Positions 20,923-33,725 of a stretch of 64,000 bases of DNA are shown in pieces. Location of the stretch: NCBI GenBank assembly GCA_973895155.1, contig OZ316891.1, positions 15,128,001 to 15,192,000 on the forward strand, in the 5' to 3' direction. The notes under the pieces are model-generated. The model was not told the origin of the DNA. It ran no database searches and saw nothing but the letters and a program-made list of their open reading frames with translations. Position 1 is the first letter of the stretch, and each line of letters begins with the position of its first letter. A program made the position numbers and the translations under genes. The DNA is from Marsupella aquatica. Lineage: Eukaryota; Marchantiophyta.

Positions 20923-22498
20923 GTCTCCAGCGGGGTCTCCATTTGTTTGAAATTTAGATGCGGGTTTAGAGATGATAAAACTGGGCTGCTATCTCCATAA
21001 TGTTCATATATAGTTGCTTTGTTGAGAATATTTATCAGTGTATTCCACTAAAGACAAATTTATGTTTGGATCTCCCTCACAGAAAATGCTTTGCTAGATT
21101 ATTTGACACCAATTTGCTTAATCGGCACACTTGTGTTCAGAAATTATTAAATGTTCTCAAAATGTTTTCAATCTTTATACCGCAAGACCATTATCACATG
21201 CAAGCATCCAAACACTTGTAAAATTCTCCAAAATCCTTGAAGTGTTTGCCGTTTTGAATTTGAGTTGCCTTTGCTTTCATTTCGAGCAAGTGAACTAAGA
21301 CACTTTGCATTATGTACTCTCAACAAAGTGTATTCACTAGAATAAACAAGAGATATCAACAACAATTGATGACAACATTAAATTCTTCTACACTTATAGA
21401 CTTTCCCATCAGTTATCCCGGCCACATCCTCAATCCATGTGCAATTGCGTCTTGTTTTTGGGCACGCTTTATCTTGTAATGATAATATGTCACATTAAAG
21501 AATGTCCACTTCAAATAGATCCCCTCTATGCCAAAGATGCACAATGACATCAAAATCTTCAACATTTGGTAACTATCCTTACGTGTACATCACACCACTA
21601 CAATGTCATCCAGATTGCATGCAAACTTTAACGAAAAGAGACGAAGCTTCCCAATAACCCGTAATACAATAGATTCCCCCAAACCTCACGACCGACAGAA
21701 GTAGTCAATAGAATGTGAAACAATGAACATTAGGACCAACTTATGTGTGGACAATTCAATAATGAACATCTGAAGACATAACACAAATTGTCTTCACATA
21801 ATTTTTGAAATCCTCGATCGTTGCCGTCGCAGCGTGGCCAATCCTAAACCAAGCATTTGACGGTTTGGTCAAGTCGCTCGCACCTACGGACGAGGGATAT
21901 GCTTAGTAGACCCCTTTCTGGAAAAAGTTTACTTAATCAACCCCCTCGATACTTGTCCCCGATCTGGACCGTTGATGGACTTTTCGATCTCAGATCTGGG
22001 CCGTTCATAGACCTCAGGGGGTCGATCAAGTAACAAGTTTCATTTTGGGGGTCGATCAAGCAAAAACCTCCCCATGGACAGGTTCAGGTAGACCGCAATT
22101 GCAATACACAGCATGTCATGAACCAGAAATTGTCAAAGGGGGTCAATTGGGTAACAAACAGACTTGGGGGGGTCCATTGGGGCAGATCTGAACATAGGGG
22201 GTCTTCAATCACAAAAGTACCCAGGAGTGTCACGTCTGGTGTCATTCAATCATAACACATGGATTGTGGGCAGACTCTTATCTCGACACAATTGCAACAT
22301 ACCACAGGCGAGACCACGGGCTCATATATATGATAGAAAATAAGAGTTCACCTTGATAAAGTCTCCGTGTAGTGCTCTTCCCAAGAACTATCTCTAAGAA
22401 ATTGTCAAAAGGGGTCAATTGAGGCAGATCTGAACATAGAGGATTGATTAAATAAAAAAAACAGTCCAAAGGAGGGGGTTGATTAAGCATCCTTCTCC

Positions 22499-23320
22499 AA
22501 TGAGTCATTACCTCGCAATGTAAGAGTGACAGAGGAAAGGTCCTTCGCCGGAAATTACAGGCATAGAAGCTACCGTGGTAGTCTTCTAATTTAATTGGTC
22601 TTTGAAAGATATACAGTAAGCTTCAGCTAGAAGTGGGTAAGAGCTTTTTCTTGTTGAAAATGTGATTCTTCCTTTCCTCAGAACTGCATTGCATCGTGGG
22701 CGTTCCAAATTTCATGCCCGAATGGCCACTACTGTCGATTACGCTCTAGTGAAGCATATTACCTCAAGAATAGTTGCTTTCGTGAGAGGTGCGATGTCTT
22801 CATCGACTAGATATACACTGAATGACTTCCCTTCTCTAAAAATGATGTGGTGGGAAGCAGTCTTGCCATTCGAGATCGTTCACTGTGATTTTCTTTTGAG
22901 AAAGCGTGGTGACTAATGTGCCGTGTTTAATAGACGTGTACGTCTTACGAACGGTTATTTCTCGTTGATCTATCATCGTTTCAACAGTGTGCTTGTTTTC
23001 TGTTGGCGGTAGTCTCGTAGGTTCAAGCAATGTAATTAGGCAAGGTCGTGCCATCACAAATGTCCAAGTGGTCGAGCTCAAGGTGAAACCACTGCTTTCA
23101 CCTGCCATCGATGAGCCATGTGGCAGGCCCACATGTTAGACTATTTCTCCATAGCACAATAAACCCAATTGTTCTAAATCAGTTTGTACACAGGTACGTT
23201 GTGGACTCCTGCTCCTGTTTTATGTGCAGTTAGCAAGACACAAATTGAACCAAGGGAGACACACTCTGTCACTTGATGTCGTTTTACTTCCCAGGCTACC
23301 ACACCCGTTAATTTACTGTT
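22499..23320. other. No gene recognised
   Basis: An 84-codon plus frame (22662-22916) and a 98-codon minus frame (22836-23132) overlap; neither resembles a known family. Confidence 0.35.
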
Positions 23321-23610
23321 TATACCCTTTGGGGTTTTTCAATTTCCACTACAGTACAACACTTCCCTTGCCTCAAGATTTTGTGGCTGTAGAGAGTATA
23401 CAGTAGGCAATGGAGTTTATTATTTAATCTTTATACCATTTGGGGTTTTTCAATTTCCACTACAGTACTTGACTTCCCTTGCCTCAAGATTTTGTGGATG
23501 TCGAGAGTATACAGTAGGCAATGGAGTTTATTATTTAATCTTTATACCATTTGGGGTTTTGTGGATGTAGAGAGTATACAGTTAGTAGGCAATGGAGTTT
23601 ATTCACAAAT
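23321..23610 (+). repeat. Tandem repeat, 111-bp unit, 2.6 copies
   Basis: Unit starts at 23321, 23432 and 23543 (TATACCATTTGGGG). The third unit lost its middle by a join at a shared GTTTT. Units contain CAATTTCCACTACAGTA and GAGAGTATACAGTAGGCAA. Confidence 0.85.
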
Positions 23611-24254
23611 CCAAAGTTATTCATATCAGTTTGGGAATCACAACTTCATGCTCCCTAGGAAGATGGCAGTGACACTGTTCGTTCCTAATAAATCCTTTCC
23701 TTAGTGCATGCCTTCGATGAAAATAATTTCAGCCAGGCAAGGACGGAGTCTGATGGTGCAAATATTTGAAGTCTTTGGTCAAAAGCTGGTACTTCTTGTA
23801 GAGTAGTGTTGAATAACCTCACTTATTGACCAGCTGAACTACTTGCGCAGTCATTTTACCTCCAACCATCAAAGGACTCCATATAGCATGCTCATACCGG
23901 AACATGCTTTATTTTTTGTCTTGTAATGATCTGAAAATAAATAAAATATGAGAGTATAGAAGTGCTGTTATATAAGTAAAGTGTCTGCCAACAAGAAAAG
24001 CACAGTGACCAAGAAAAAGTACAGTCAAACAATGCTACGATGTGTGTACTTAACTCAGGGTGCCTTATGAATGACACTCCTTTCAATAAAAACCATAAAC
24101 CTAGGAAAGAAAAACATAAGGAAAACTTAAGAGGCTATGTATTCATGTTCTTCATCATCATTTCTCTCACTCGTGGTGGTGGAACCTTTGGTTTAATCTC
24201 TAAGAAAACACATACTATGAAAAAGGGCTGCCAAAATAAATTCAAAACATTCTA
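23611..24254. other. No gene recognised
   Basis: AT-rich; short frames only. Confidence 0.35.
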
Positions 24255-24370
24255 GAATACCTAAAACTAAAGGGGTCTAAAAATTAATTAAAAATGTATA
24301 GAATATAAAGTCTAAAATACCTAAAACTAAAGGGGTCTAAAAATTAATTAAAAATGTATATAATACAAAG
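24255..24370 (+). repeat. Tandem duplication, 60-bp unit
   Basis: Two near-identical copies of AATACCTAAAACTAAAGGGG followed by TCTAAAAATTAATTAAAAAT. Confidence 0.85.
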
Positions 24371-27161
24371 GCTGCCCTTTGATAAGGCAGATTGAAATTA
24401 AAATACATAACATAAAAATGAATAAGACAAAATCTGAAATGTGCATTCACCATATCACCACTTCAAAAATTTAGTTTTAGGTGAAGGATGGATTCAAGAA
24501 ATCAATAAATAATGTAAGTGGAGGGTCCACCGTCAAACGTAGCTTGGATTGTATTGTGATTGTGAATCGTTATGAGGGTTTGTTGCTAGACTTAGTTGGC
24601 TGATGAATGGAAGGGGCATGTGCATCCGAGCAGGTTTCCTTTTGTATTTTGAGGATGCGGCAGTGAGAAGCTTCTACTTAACAAAAAGTTTGGACTGTCA
24701 CATTACGATCTCAGTCACATTCTCCTTTAGATTTGGACCATAGATTTTGACAAACAAAAATAAAATTAAAATTTTTTAACCACTTTGTACCATTCGGCAA
24801 GACACTTCAAGTGGTACCAAATGTGAGAGAATTTGCACAGAAGCGAAAGGAACAGTGCATCCCAGTGCCTAGGAGAGTTCTCATAGACCTCAACATTCTT
24901 TAGCATAGGGATTCCTAGCCCGGTCCACGAATAGATTCAGGCACGTTACACCCCCCTAAAAAAACGTTAAATATATATTATTAGTGCACCTTGATTTGAT
25001 AGGAAAGAGTCACAACCCATTCGTACTGTACAATTTTGTCCTTTGACTCCCCCTTCCTAACCAAAAAAGTGTTATTTATAAACCAAATTGTACAATTTCA
25101 AAGTCTTTTGAAGCTGAGAACCGCTAACCAAGTTACACAACAGTAAGAATGCCATGCAGAAGAGAGATCGTAGATTTATCTAGGATTCTGGAGTAACTTC
25201 TACGTACAGGACCATTAGAATAGCTTTGCGCACACCCAAGATTCTTGTCGACAACTTCTCATAGTGAGATGGAATGACAGATGTCGGAAGGTGTCATTTG
25301 CTTGCTTCGTGGAAAATTATACACATTAATAAATGGAGCCACTTTACACATGTTTCCACGAGTGCTTAGTCACAACAGGCTCGCATTCTAGACATGGCAA
25401 GAGCCTTTGTTGAAATATTCTAAGCAGCTGCACAAGTCTGACGGTCATTCGATCCCAATCGTTTTTGTGAAAACTTGTGAATCTTCAACAGCATGGGCAG
25501 TCAAGATTCTGGAAATCGATGGACATGCAGTACAGCCCAGTGCTACCTGTCAAATGCAATCTTACTAGACAGAATCTGCACAGGTCATTGACCAATGGCG
25601 TACAAGGGAGACTATGGACCTGCATTATTATTTCAGGACTATGAAAACGGAATCAAGGTAAACTACATGACCACGAAATTGGCTTCAACCTCTAGACGAA
25701 TATAACCTCTAGAAAGCTATGTTCTGCAAACTTCGTCCTTCATGAACCATATTTTAAGATCCTTCTACAGTTCAAGATTAATGACACAATATATGTCGGA
25801 ACCAAGCACGCTTCACTGCGGAGGTCAGATCCAGTACGATTACTCGAGCAATCTTCCAGAAAATGGCCAGCTATCATGTTCCAACGTCGTGCTTGTGCTG
25901 GGAACTCCCTGAATCACGTCCCTCAACTGATTCCAAACGATCACTCCTGGCTCTCATCCAGCCGGCCTACAGAATGTCCAGTATTACTACCCGGAGAATC
26001 GATACCAGTTTTGAAAATAAATGTTTTCACTCTGACTCTTGACAAACACAGATCCCGAGGGATCTCCGATGTTCCCCTGCCCACGTGCTTCCATACTTGA
26101 TACGATACTATGTCGCATTGCATGACGATGGTAGTCAATGGATCACGGTAACCTGGTCGGAAAAGAAAAATATGAACCTCAATAAGGTGTTTCATTGGGC
26201 CTCATACATTATCAGTCCTCAAAGCTCGTCGAACAATTTGACTCGTATGTGTAACATTGATTTTGTTGACATGGCGAAACACAGTTCCCGGTAACTGCAT
26301 AAAGTAGCTGTACTGTAGATCCCATGTGCGATTATTACATGAATGATCGAATCGACATAATTACTTCAAGTTCACAAGTTCCCAGAATGGGCGAATCGAG
26401 CGACAAAAGCTATAAGACAAAGGAAAAAAATTGACAAGATTTGCTCAATCCACTGTAGTAATCTTGTATGAAAGCTTATTCGATCCCTTCGAAACTGAAT
26501 GATTCCATGATGATGGATTCTAGTTGATCTACTCTGACGAAGAGTAACGGATTCATACTTTGGAGCCTGGAATCCGCTGCTTAATATCGTTAGCTAGAGT
26601 ACTAACCTTCATCGCTTGCGAACCTTAAAGTCCACTGCCTTCTGGTTTTGTCTAGATCTCCTCCCGACGAGGTACTCGTGCATGACCCGCTCCGTGGCAG
26701 GAGTTTTCACGTGACATGGAACACTGATCTACTTCTCATGTCTTCCGATAAATTTTAGCCGTTTAATTCAAATGAAATAGTCCGTAATTTCTTAAATGTA
26801 ATGGAATTGAGTGAAAGCAATTGAGTGACTGTCAGACAGATGACAGTACGTACAAATCAGATGCGGAATAAATAAACTCAAATTCAGGTGTAATTGAATT
26901 CCTTAGGTCCCCTGTGTCTGCAGTTCTTGCCCGCACGATCAAATTCACGAATTTCACTTCGGGGCCAACCACAAGTGAGCTAGTAGTTGGCAACCTGCCC
27001 AGCAAAGCGTTTAGAATTCCCTGGTGTCTCCCAGGAAAAGACAATATTGCGCATGATATTACGCTACGTTAAACAAAACTGCAGCAGTGCACCTGCAGGA
27101 CAAGTGATCTTGCGTCTACAACACGTGAAGTTCTTGAGCTGAAGGACCGACAACGAACGAC
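24371..27161. other. No gene recognised; scattered short frames
   Basis: The part after about 25200 is more balanced in composition than its surroundings and has medium frames: 25876-26100 (+), 25941-26195 (-) and 26832-27044 (-). They could be decayed exons, but I recognise no family and could not build a consistent splice chain. Confidence 0.3.
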
Positions 27162-27499
27162 CTAGCTGTAATAGTCTAGCTTTCGCAGCTGCCTTACTGT
27201 CTCCAAAAGGAAGACACCCCAGAACGTGCTCACCCATGCCAAGACATCTTCGTCTAGTTTGAGCCTCTTGAACCCTTTCAGCAAATCAGTAATTACCAAG
27301 CTTAAATCCAGGCAATCCAACAGTGTCACCCCAGATGCGCCAAGACACAATCATACATCCCCAGAATCCCAGATGCTCACGCCCGATTTGAGGCCTGGCC
27401 CCGACATAACTCCAGTGGCATCAAGTAGCTGCTGTCTTATTATGTGGCTGAACATCCTGCTTTCATCAATTACGTAGGCAAAGTTGTCTCGCTTCGCTT
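27162..27499 (-). CDS. Unassigned possible exon, interrupted by one TGA
   Basis: On the minus strand an AG acceptor-like site (after GGCCAG) is followed at 27499 by a frame containing RDNFAYVIDESRMFSH. It reaches TGA at 27351-27353 and then stays open in the same frame to 27162. The first part looks protein-like in composition; the second could be chance. An overlapping plus-strand frame (27226-27477) is Ser/Pro-rich. I do not recognise the protein. It may be an exon of a decayed gene. Confidence 0.22.
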
Positions 27500-29782
27500 C
27501 TGGCCCATCTGTTAGGCTGCACTAATTCTGCACTTCCGAATCTGAACTAATTCTGCAATTCCGTTCCGCACGAATTGATCTACACAGCACAGACTCACTC
27601 AATTTCGCAACGCCCGTCGCAACGTAGGCCCAGACATGCAAAAACAGTGGTTTTCCTTTGGCACATTCACATATTGCCTTGCAATGTAGGCCCACGGTCA
27701 TGAAGATAGTTTTCCTGCGCACATGGCCCCTTAAGCTAGGGAGGGCCCAGACATGCCAATAGTTTTCTGGCACACTTCCAAAGGCACTTTCCAAGATCCC
27801 CCTAGAGGCTTGATTTCACATGTTAGTCAAGCTTAAATATACTCTTATGGTGCAGGGACTATAATGTAGCAACTCTAACATATGTGATCTGCTGAAGTAA
27901 CCCAATAATGGGAAAGACCCCAATCCCCAAAACAAGTGACCCAATAGAGGGAAAGACAAGGGAAATTTCCAGGAAGTGGAGAGTCTCCCAAAATGACAAA
28001 CTAACTAAAGCGCGATGAGGTAGACAGTAACCTCAAAAACTTTGTAAAATTCAGGAATAAATCATACGAGGATACAAGTTTGTGTCGAAGCCCTAAAACC
28101 ATCAGCCTCAGCCATGCATTGAACAAGGAGGCTTGAGCCAGTTGTAATAAACACAACAGTCCGCTATCTAGTGAGGGCGGTGACCCAGGGAGTGAGGATA
28201 GAGATGGGGATAAGGCCATCACTCTACACAAAAGACTGCGCATGATCGGACAAACAGCTGACAATATATTGTAGAGCCCAAAGACCTCCAAAGCAAGTGG
28301 GTAAACTGAATCCCCAGGGTACCTCAAGCAGCATATGTCTCCTTGAGCTGGGTTGCGTGGCTATAGCATGTCCTGGCACATGAATGGACTGCAACCAGAA
28401 CATGGCCAGGGATATGGCTCCTGCCCCCAAGAAGCACAATGACCATATCTCCTAGGCATGAACTCTTGGTACTCATTTTATTATTTTCTTCTTGCCCATC
28501 ACTCACAAATGAATATAAGATTTTGTTATTTTATTCAAAGACTGACAATGTTTTGGAAGCGGGTTTTGAAGAACACATGTGAGGGACTTCCAAGTCCAAT
28601 TTTGAGCATCATATATAAGAAATACATGACTTTTTAGACAGTATGAATATGCCAAAGAGTAGGGATATTCTATAAAGGTAGTGCAAATAGATAGTTTTAA
28701 AAACCTTTTTGCCTTGTTTTTTAGTATGTTTATTACCCAAAAACATTGTGGGTGATATGGGACCCCCTTAGAGTGAGGCCCCCAGCCTAAAGAATAAAGA
28801 CAAGAACGGCAGCCCATCACCTGTCAGGAACATCATTGTGGGGTGGAAGCCTAGCTGGACGACTGTGTTGTTATTCCATTGCAAATGGTATTGTGAGTCC
28901 CGGACAATGTCTACCATCACATCACCGATGTCATTGTATGACACTATCCTTTCAATCCTGTGACCACGCCTGAATATGTGGACTTCCTCCAGGCAGGCCA
29001 CCAGGTCCAAAATGAGTCCAAAGATGTCCACGAGCACAAGTGGGTTACCCAAGGAGCAAGGGTGTGGTAGACAAGTTGGAGGCACATGGATGTGATAAAG
29101 ATGAAAAAACTCATACAAAAGGGGGTCCACAAAATACTAGCAGATAACCAAGCGCTTAACCTAGCAGTTGTACAAGATAATAACATTCCTCAAAAGCAAG
29201 AACTGAACCCTGTGCAGCCTCAGGAGATAGGACCTGGCGCGGCAAAGCTGCGCCTGAAAGGTGAGAGCTCCATCTTCAATCCCCATGGATATATTCAGAG
29301 ACTGAGGATGATTGGGGTGAAGATCCACAATGAAGCACAATGCAAATGTTGAGCCAACTTGTGCCCAACAACCCAGGAAGCCCCGAAGGGCAATAGAAAC
29401 CATGTCAATGAAACAATCATGCCACCAACTTGGGTAGAAATATTATGCTGCAAAAAAACCATCCCTAGCCCCAGGGCCAGTAGGGTGTTCGACCAAAAAC
29501 TCTCCAATGGTATCAATGAAGAGAACAAAAACAAAAACATAGAAGTATGAGGGGTTGTCCAAAGAGGCCAAACACCCACTGGCTCCTTGGCCATGGCCAA
29601 GAGTCAACTAGCTTCCAATATCCAGGCAACAACAGAAAGAATTGACCCTCTGCAACTTGAGCGGAGACCTGAAAATGCTAAGAAAACCCAGAAGAGAAGT
29701 CCTTTAGAAGTAAACCATCCCAGAAGAGTTCAAACATCATTCCCAGCTGAAAGTCCAATGACCAAAAATGAGATGTCATGTT
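27500..29782. other. No assigned gene
   Basis: Frames on both strands at 28001-28330, 28768-29130 and 29295-29600 are hydrophobic on the minus strand and charged on the plus strand. They overlap each other and match nothing I know. Short internal repeats of GTAGGCCCA / GGGCCCAGACATGC occur at 27620-27760. This is probably old transposon debris. Confidence 0.3.
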
Positions 29783-29795
29783 GGGGGGGGGGGGG
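29783..29795 (+). repeat. Homopolymer run of 13 G
   Basis: A single G tract followed by CGCATTGCC. No element boundary was identified beside it. Confidence 0.8.
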
Positions 29796-30993
29796 CGCAT
29801 TGCCTGCAAGGCATGTTGGCTTGTCCCTTGCTTGTCTGCCATTTATGGACTAATGGCCATTTTATGGGTTAGCTAGGTTAGATGTTCTATACTTAGGGAC
29901 CTCAGGGGCTGGAAAGTTCCCTGTCTTTTCCCTTGGATCTCCATGTTAACAGTAGTCATGCTTGCCTAGAGCAGGTTGCCTTTGCCCTTGGATCTCCACT
30001 TTTAACTGTAGTCATGCTTGCCTCACGAGGAAGTTCAGGCATGAAATTCTCAGTACATAATATGATGTTGAATTTGGTTTAGGTCCTCAAACGAAAGGGC
30101 AGCCTACATGCAAGACAAGCTTTAATTCACCAGAGTGGCTGGCCGAGTTTGGACACCCAGACAGGAATGACTATGGTAGGTCCTGTTGGGCGTCCTGAAA
30201 CAATCTACAGTAGTCAATTTGTCTGGTCCTAAGCTGCTGTGGCACTACGACGTTTGCAACTGTTCAGTACGATGAAAATAGTGACAATGCTCTTGGTCCT
30301 TGAGCGTTCATTGTCTCCCCTTTGGAAGCTAGCTACCAACTGTATGCTGTTTCACTTTATAGAATGAACTGTAATCTTTCATGGCAAAGAAAACAGTGAC
30401 AGTATGACAGTGAAATATCTGTGAATGGGTCCCGCATCATGCAAGGGAAATTCAATTGTACTCCGAACCTGGCCCGAACGAGAGACTGCTGTGGGCAAGC
30501 ATCAGGACTTTATAGTTCTCAAAATGTTGACAAATCTTTTCCATCTCAGAGATTATTTTTTCAGTTACGAGAATTCCAATAGGTAGAATAACCATGAATA
30601 GCTCTAAAATCTTCATTTCTGAAGAGCCAAGCAGATTCTCTTGAGCTACCAAGTTTGTAACACAAAAACCCTGAGAGAATCTCAGAATTACCTTCAAACC
30701 TGTCAGGAAAGGAAACCAGATTGATATACAACACCAAATTCAAATGGAAAAACAACGCAAAACACCCTTAAATTATCTCTGATGATCTCCTGTTTCAGCC
30801 ATGATGAGACGTATAGCTTTAGGGCAGTGCCTCCGAACGGTATATGAGTCGTGTATGGGTCATGGGGGATAGGCAAATGTATATCTCTTGTGGATATTGT
30901 AGAATAAGAAGAGTTGTAAATGACCTACAAATCTCGTTACCTGTCTAATTTCTACTCAGGGAATGGATACTGCCCACAACTAGCGCGCGAGCA
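29796..30993. other. No gene recognised; downstream flank of the nuclease pseudogene
   Basis: A tandem-like duplication of a CCTTGGATCTCCA...TAGTCATGCTTGCCT block occurs near 29932 and 29989. Minus frames at 30452-30755 could lie in the 3' untranslated region of the nuclease gene, but this is unsupported. Confidence 0.35.
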
Positions 30994-33725
30994 TCAGTAT
31001 ACACTGAAAATGGTGTTCAAAATTGCCGCAAGCCCCACTCCTCCCATTGCCAGCCTCTTCTCAACTACAGGGTTACCTTGAATCGAAGTAAGGACCGGAA
31101 CATTCAAATCAAGGCAGTTGGCTAGGAATACGCAAAGTTCATCAATTGGCCAGAATGCTAAACAACGTTCATTACTAGATATCATTGCCATTTCATGAGC
31201 TCGACATTACACCCAAGAATCACTTGAAGCTGCAACACTTTTATATATTTGGTGATAGCTCGATCAGGCTGTAGTTTACTGGATTGGTTAAACAGAGTAC
31301 AGATCAAACCTGCCACAGTGGTCCCCGCTGTCACTTCACCATTGACATTGGTGTAAGCCTCCGTGCAAGCCAATGTAACGCTCTCCATTGCGTACCTGAA
31401 GCAAGGACATCACATAGGTACATTGGAGAGAATGGTCTGTTAACGTTTAAATCTTGCAAGGGCCGTATGCAACTGGAAAAATGGGACCTTATGTATATGT
31501 GCAGGGAGGAGAACCACTGGGACAGGTACTTCAAGTGGCCGCTTTGCTGCTCCAAACAGTCTGCAGCATAAATTCCCAAGAAGCTCAAAATCATCATGTG
31601 GTACGGCACCCTGCGTTTGCTATGTTCGACCGTGCTTATGCTGACACTCAAACGGTATTCAGAGCTTAGATTGATAAGAATTTGAATGCTTCATATGTTG
31701 ACACTCACAGTTGAGGAATTTGATACGAATCTATATTGCCGCAGTCTTGAAGAGATCTAGAAGACTCAACGATCTACAAGACCAATTTCCGAGAATTTTG
31801 GCTCCCGTAGAGGAGCTAGACGTACCGTGATATTTTGTAGGATTGCAGCAATTAGGTCCGCTGCTTTGTCATTGAAGAAATCTTCATATGTAGTCGTGAC
31901 GATTGAAGTGTCTCAAACCTGCATTAAGTTCATACACAATGATCAACTGACGTCTAGGACAATTTTCTTTCAATTCCCTAAATCAATCTGAGTTCCCACA
32001 GCATATCGCCCATTCTTGAATCCTGGCTAATATTGTAATCAAACTTAGGAGCTTTGGTGATAGTCTAGAAACTATGGTTTGTATGTTATCGAGAATAACT
32101 CAGGATGATAGGAACACGGATCGTGTCAGACGGGAATCAATTATCTAGAACATCGCGGTGGGACATCGTGTAACCAGTTTCAAGTCAGCAGATGCAAAGC
32201 TCGAAGATCATTGAATTTCAAACCGAGAATTCTTTGGAGAGGAAATATGAATGAATTTGCAGATCAAGTTCGGTGGTTGATGGATTTATTTGGGTCCACT
32301 CGCGAATGCAAACTCCTGCCCAGATAATCATGCTCGGATGCCTACTTCAATATCTATCCCATCAATCGTTGCTTTTCAAATGGACTAGGATGAAAAGTTT
32401 TGGCAAGTTTACGTGGTGCAGATTCGTGCTCATGCCCTGATTGAACCTATTCACACTGATATCATTTCCTCCCAAACCTCCAATGAACTCGTAGTGCAGT
32501 GGCTGTATGTACATCAACAATTCCACCAATTAAATACACCTAGCACCAACAGATGTCCATTGCATTACACGAGGCACATTTCACCGATCCTAGACCGCTG
32601 CCGGTTGCTTTACGTACATCAAATTCATGCATAGGAACGATCTCACCCATAACAATGATCAAGAAAAATTCCCAGGCTTTCAGAGAAACAGTCCGTATAC
32701 CTGATGGATGTCTCCAAATACATGGGCCAAGAAAAGCAATGCCTCGGTCAAATTATCTGCAAAGGCCAAAACAAAAGTGTTTAGTCAATTATGACGTTTC
32801 GTGTAAGATTGAATGCGGTAGTGTACCTGTGATTTGAAACCTCTTCACATCAACACTGAACATGAAACATGTAGGTGCCACTTAACCAGGAGCTACACAA
32901 CGATGCCTCGAAAATGGTAATGGTTTCCAAGCCATATTGCGCAATATACGTCCACGGAATAACAATGCACAGGACCATCCGGCCAGCTTCAGTTTAGTTT
33001 TCCTGAAAATAGAATGAGTACTCACATGATCCACCAGATTTTCCAGTCAAATGAGCTGTATAGTTGTTGATGGCTCCAGTTGCGCAGAAGTTTGACTTCG
33101 AATCACCAACGCAGTCACCTTCTCAAAAGGCAGTAAAACTGGTCAATGACTAAATCATAACACATTGCCAGAGCGATCATATTCATGGCACGCATGCATA
33201 AGAAAACCAACATCTCTCGTCAATATTCAGACACCAACATCTGCGGGCCGGACTTTCTCCGTACTGCCTTGAAGATAACGATCAACCATCGCTTGCATTC
33301 CATGACCTTAATTAACATCATCTCTATTTGCCTTCGAAACATTCACCAAGTTTCCGTTCGCAACTCCGTCTGCAGCTGTTCTCTTCAGAAACGACTGCAA
33401 GAGCAGAAACAGAAGAATTTCCACGGTTCATTCCACGCCGTACATTGCAGTACAGAAGGTGACTCGCCCCATGAATTAACCTCCGCCAATTCTTCAAGAG
33501 AAGTGATACTGTCGGATAGTCCAGACCAGGATTTCAAACATCAAATGGAGTTTTCATGTCATCATGGTCACCTTGGCAATCTCGCAAATGATGGCATGCC
33601 ATCTTCACCCCAAGCCACTCAACCCTCACCGGAGCATTTGTCAGAGCCGCAGTAAGGGCCAGAACTAAGAGCAACGCTATCACTGCCCCTGAGAATCGGC
33701 TGCCGGCCATCTGAAGATTTTGCAT
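30994..33725 (-). pseudogene. S1/P1-type (ENDO/BFN1-like) secreted nuclease, degenerate
   Basis: Family members are zinc-dependent, secreted or vacuolar single-strand/RNA nucleases active in senescence and cell death. Exons found (minus): 33572-33725, a signal peptide (MAGSRFSG then an AVIALLLVLAL core) and the N-terminal WGEDG/HAIICEIAK block, split over three frames; 33026-33118, DCVGDSKSNFCATGAINNYT; 32827-32880; 32701-32756, DNLTEALLFLAHVFGDIHQ; 32413-32502, PLHYEF...TNLHH; 31826-31918, where V-W-D reads V-stop-D (TGA 31913-31915); 31310-31395, ESVTLAC; 30994-31076, NPVVEKRLAMGGVGLAAILN. Phases agree for the middle exons. Exon 2 (about 33290-33400) is barely recognisable, and the exon before ESVTLAC was not found. 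Several zinc ligands of the family (H-x3-D in AHVFGD, then His of LHY) are kept. The frame breaks plus the nonsense codon argue for a pseudogene; assembly error is the alternative. Confidence 0.8.

Larger units (their letters stand above)
19931..22498. mobile_element. Long-TIR DNA element (arms about 290 bp) containing a LINE
   Basis: The arm 19931-20217 is an imperfect inverted copy of 22201-22498. Shared blocks include TTTAATCGACCCC, GACAATTTCTT, AGTTCTTGGGAAG, CCCGTGGTCTCGCCTGTG, GAATGACACCAGAC and GGGTACTTTTGTG. The outer ends read GGAG...CTCC with AAT on both sides, so a 3-bp duplication is possible but unproven. The interior holds no transposase, but it has a related terminus at about 21894 (GGATATGCTTAGTAGACCCC), which suggests nested copies. 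Mutator-like or Harbinger-like affinity cannot be settled. Confidence 0.6.

Noticed and set aside
28768-29600. Hydrophobic minus-strand frames suggesting a membrane protein
   Set aside because: Frames overlap on both strands, have no consistent splice sites, and resemble no known family.
33185-33655. 156-codon plus-strand frame
   Set aside because: It overlaps antisense to the nuclease signal-peptide exon and has no family resemblance.
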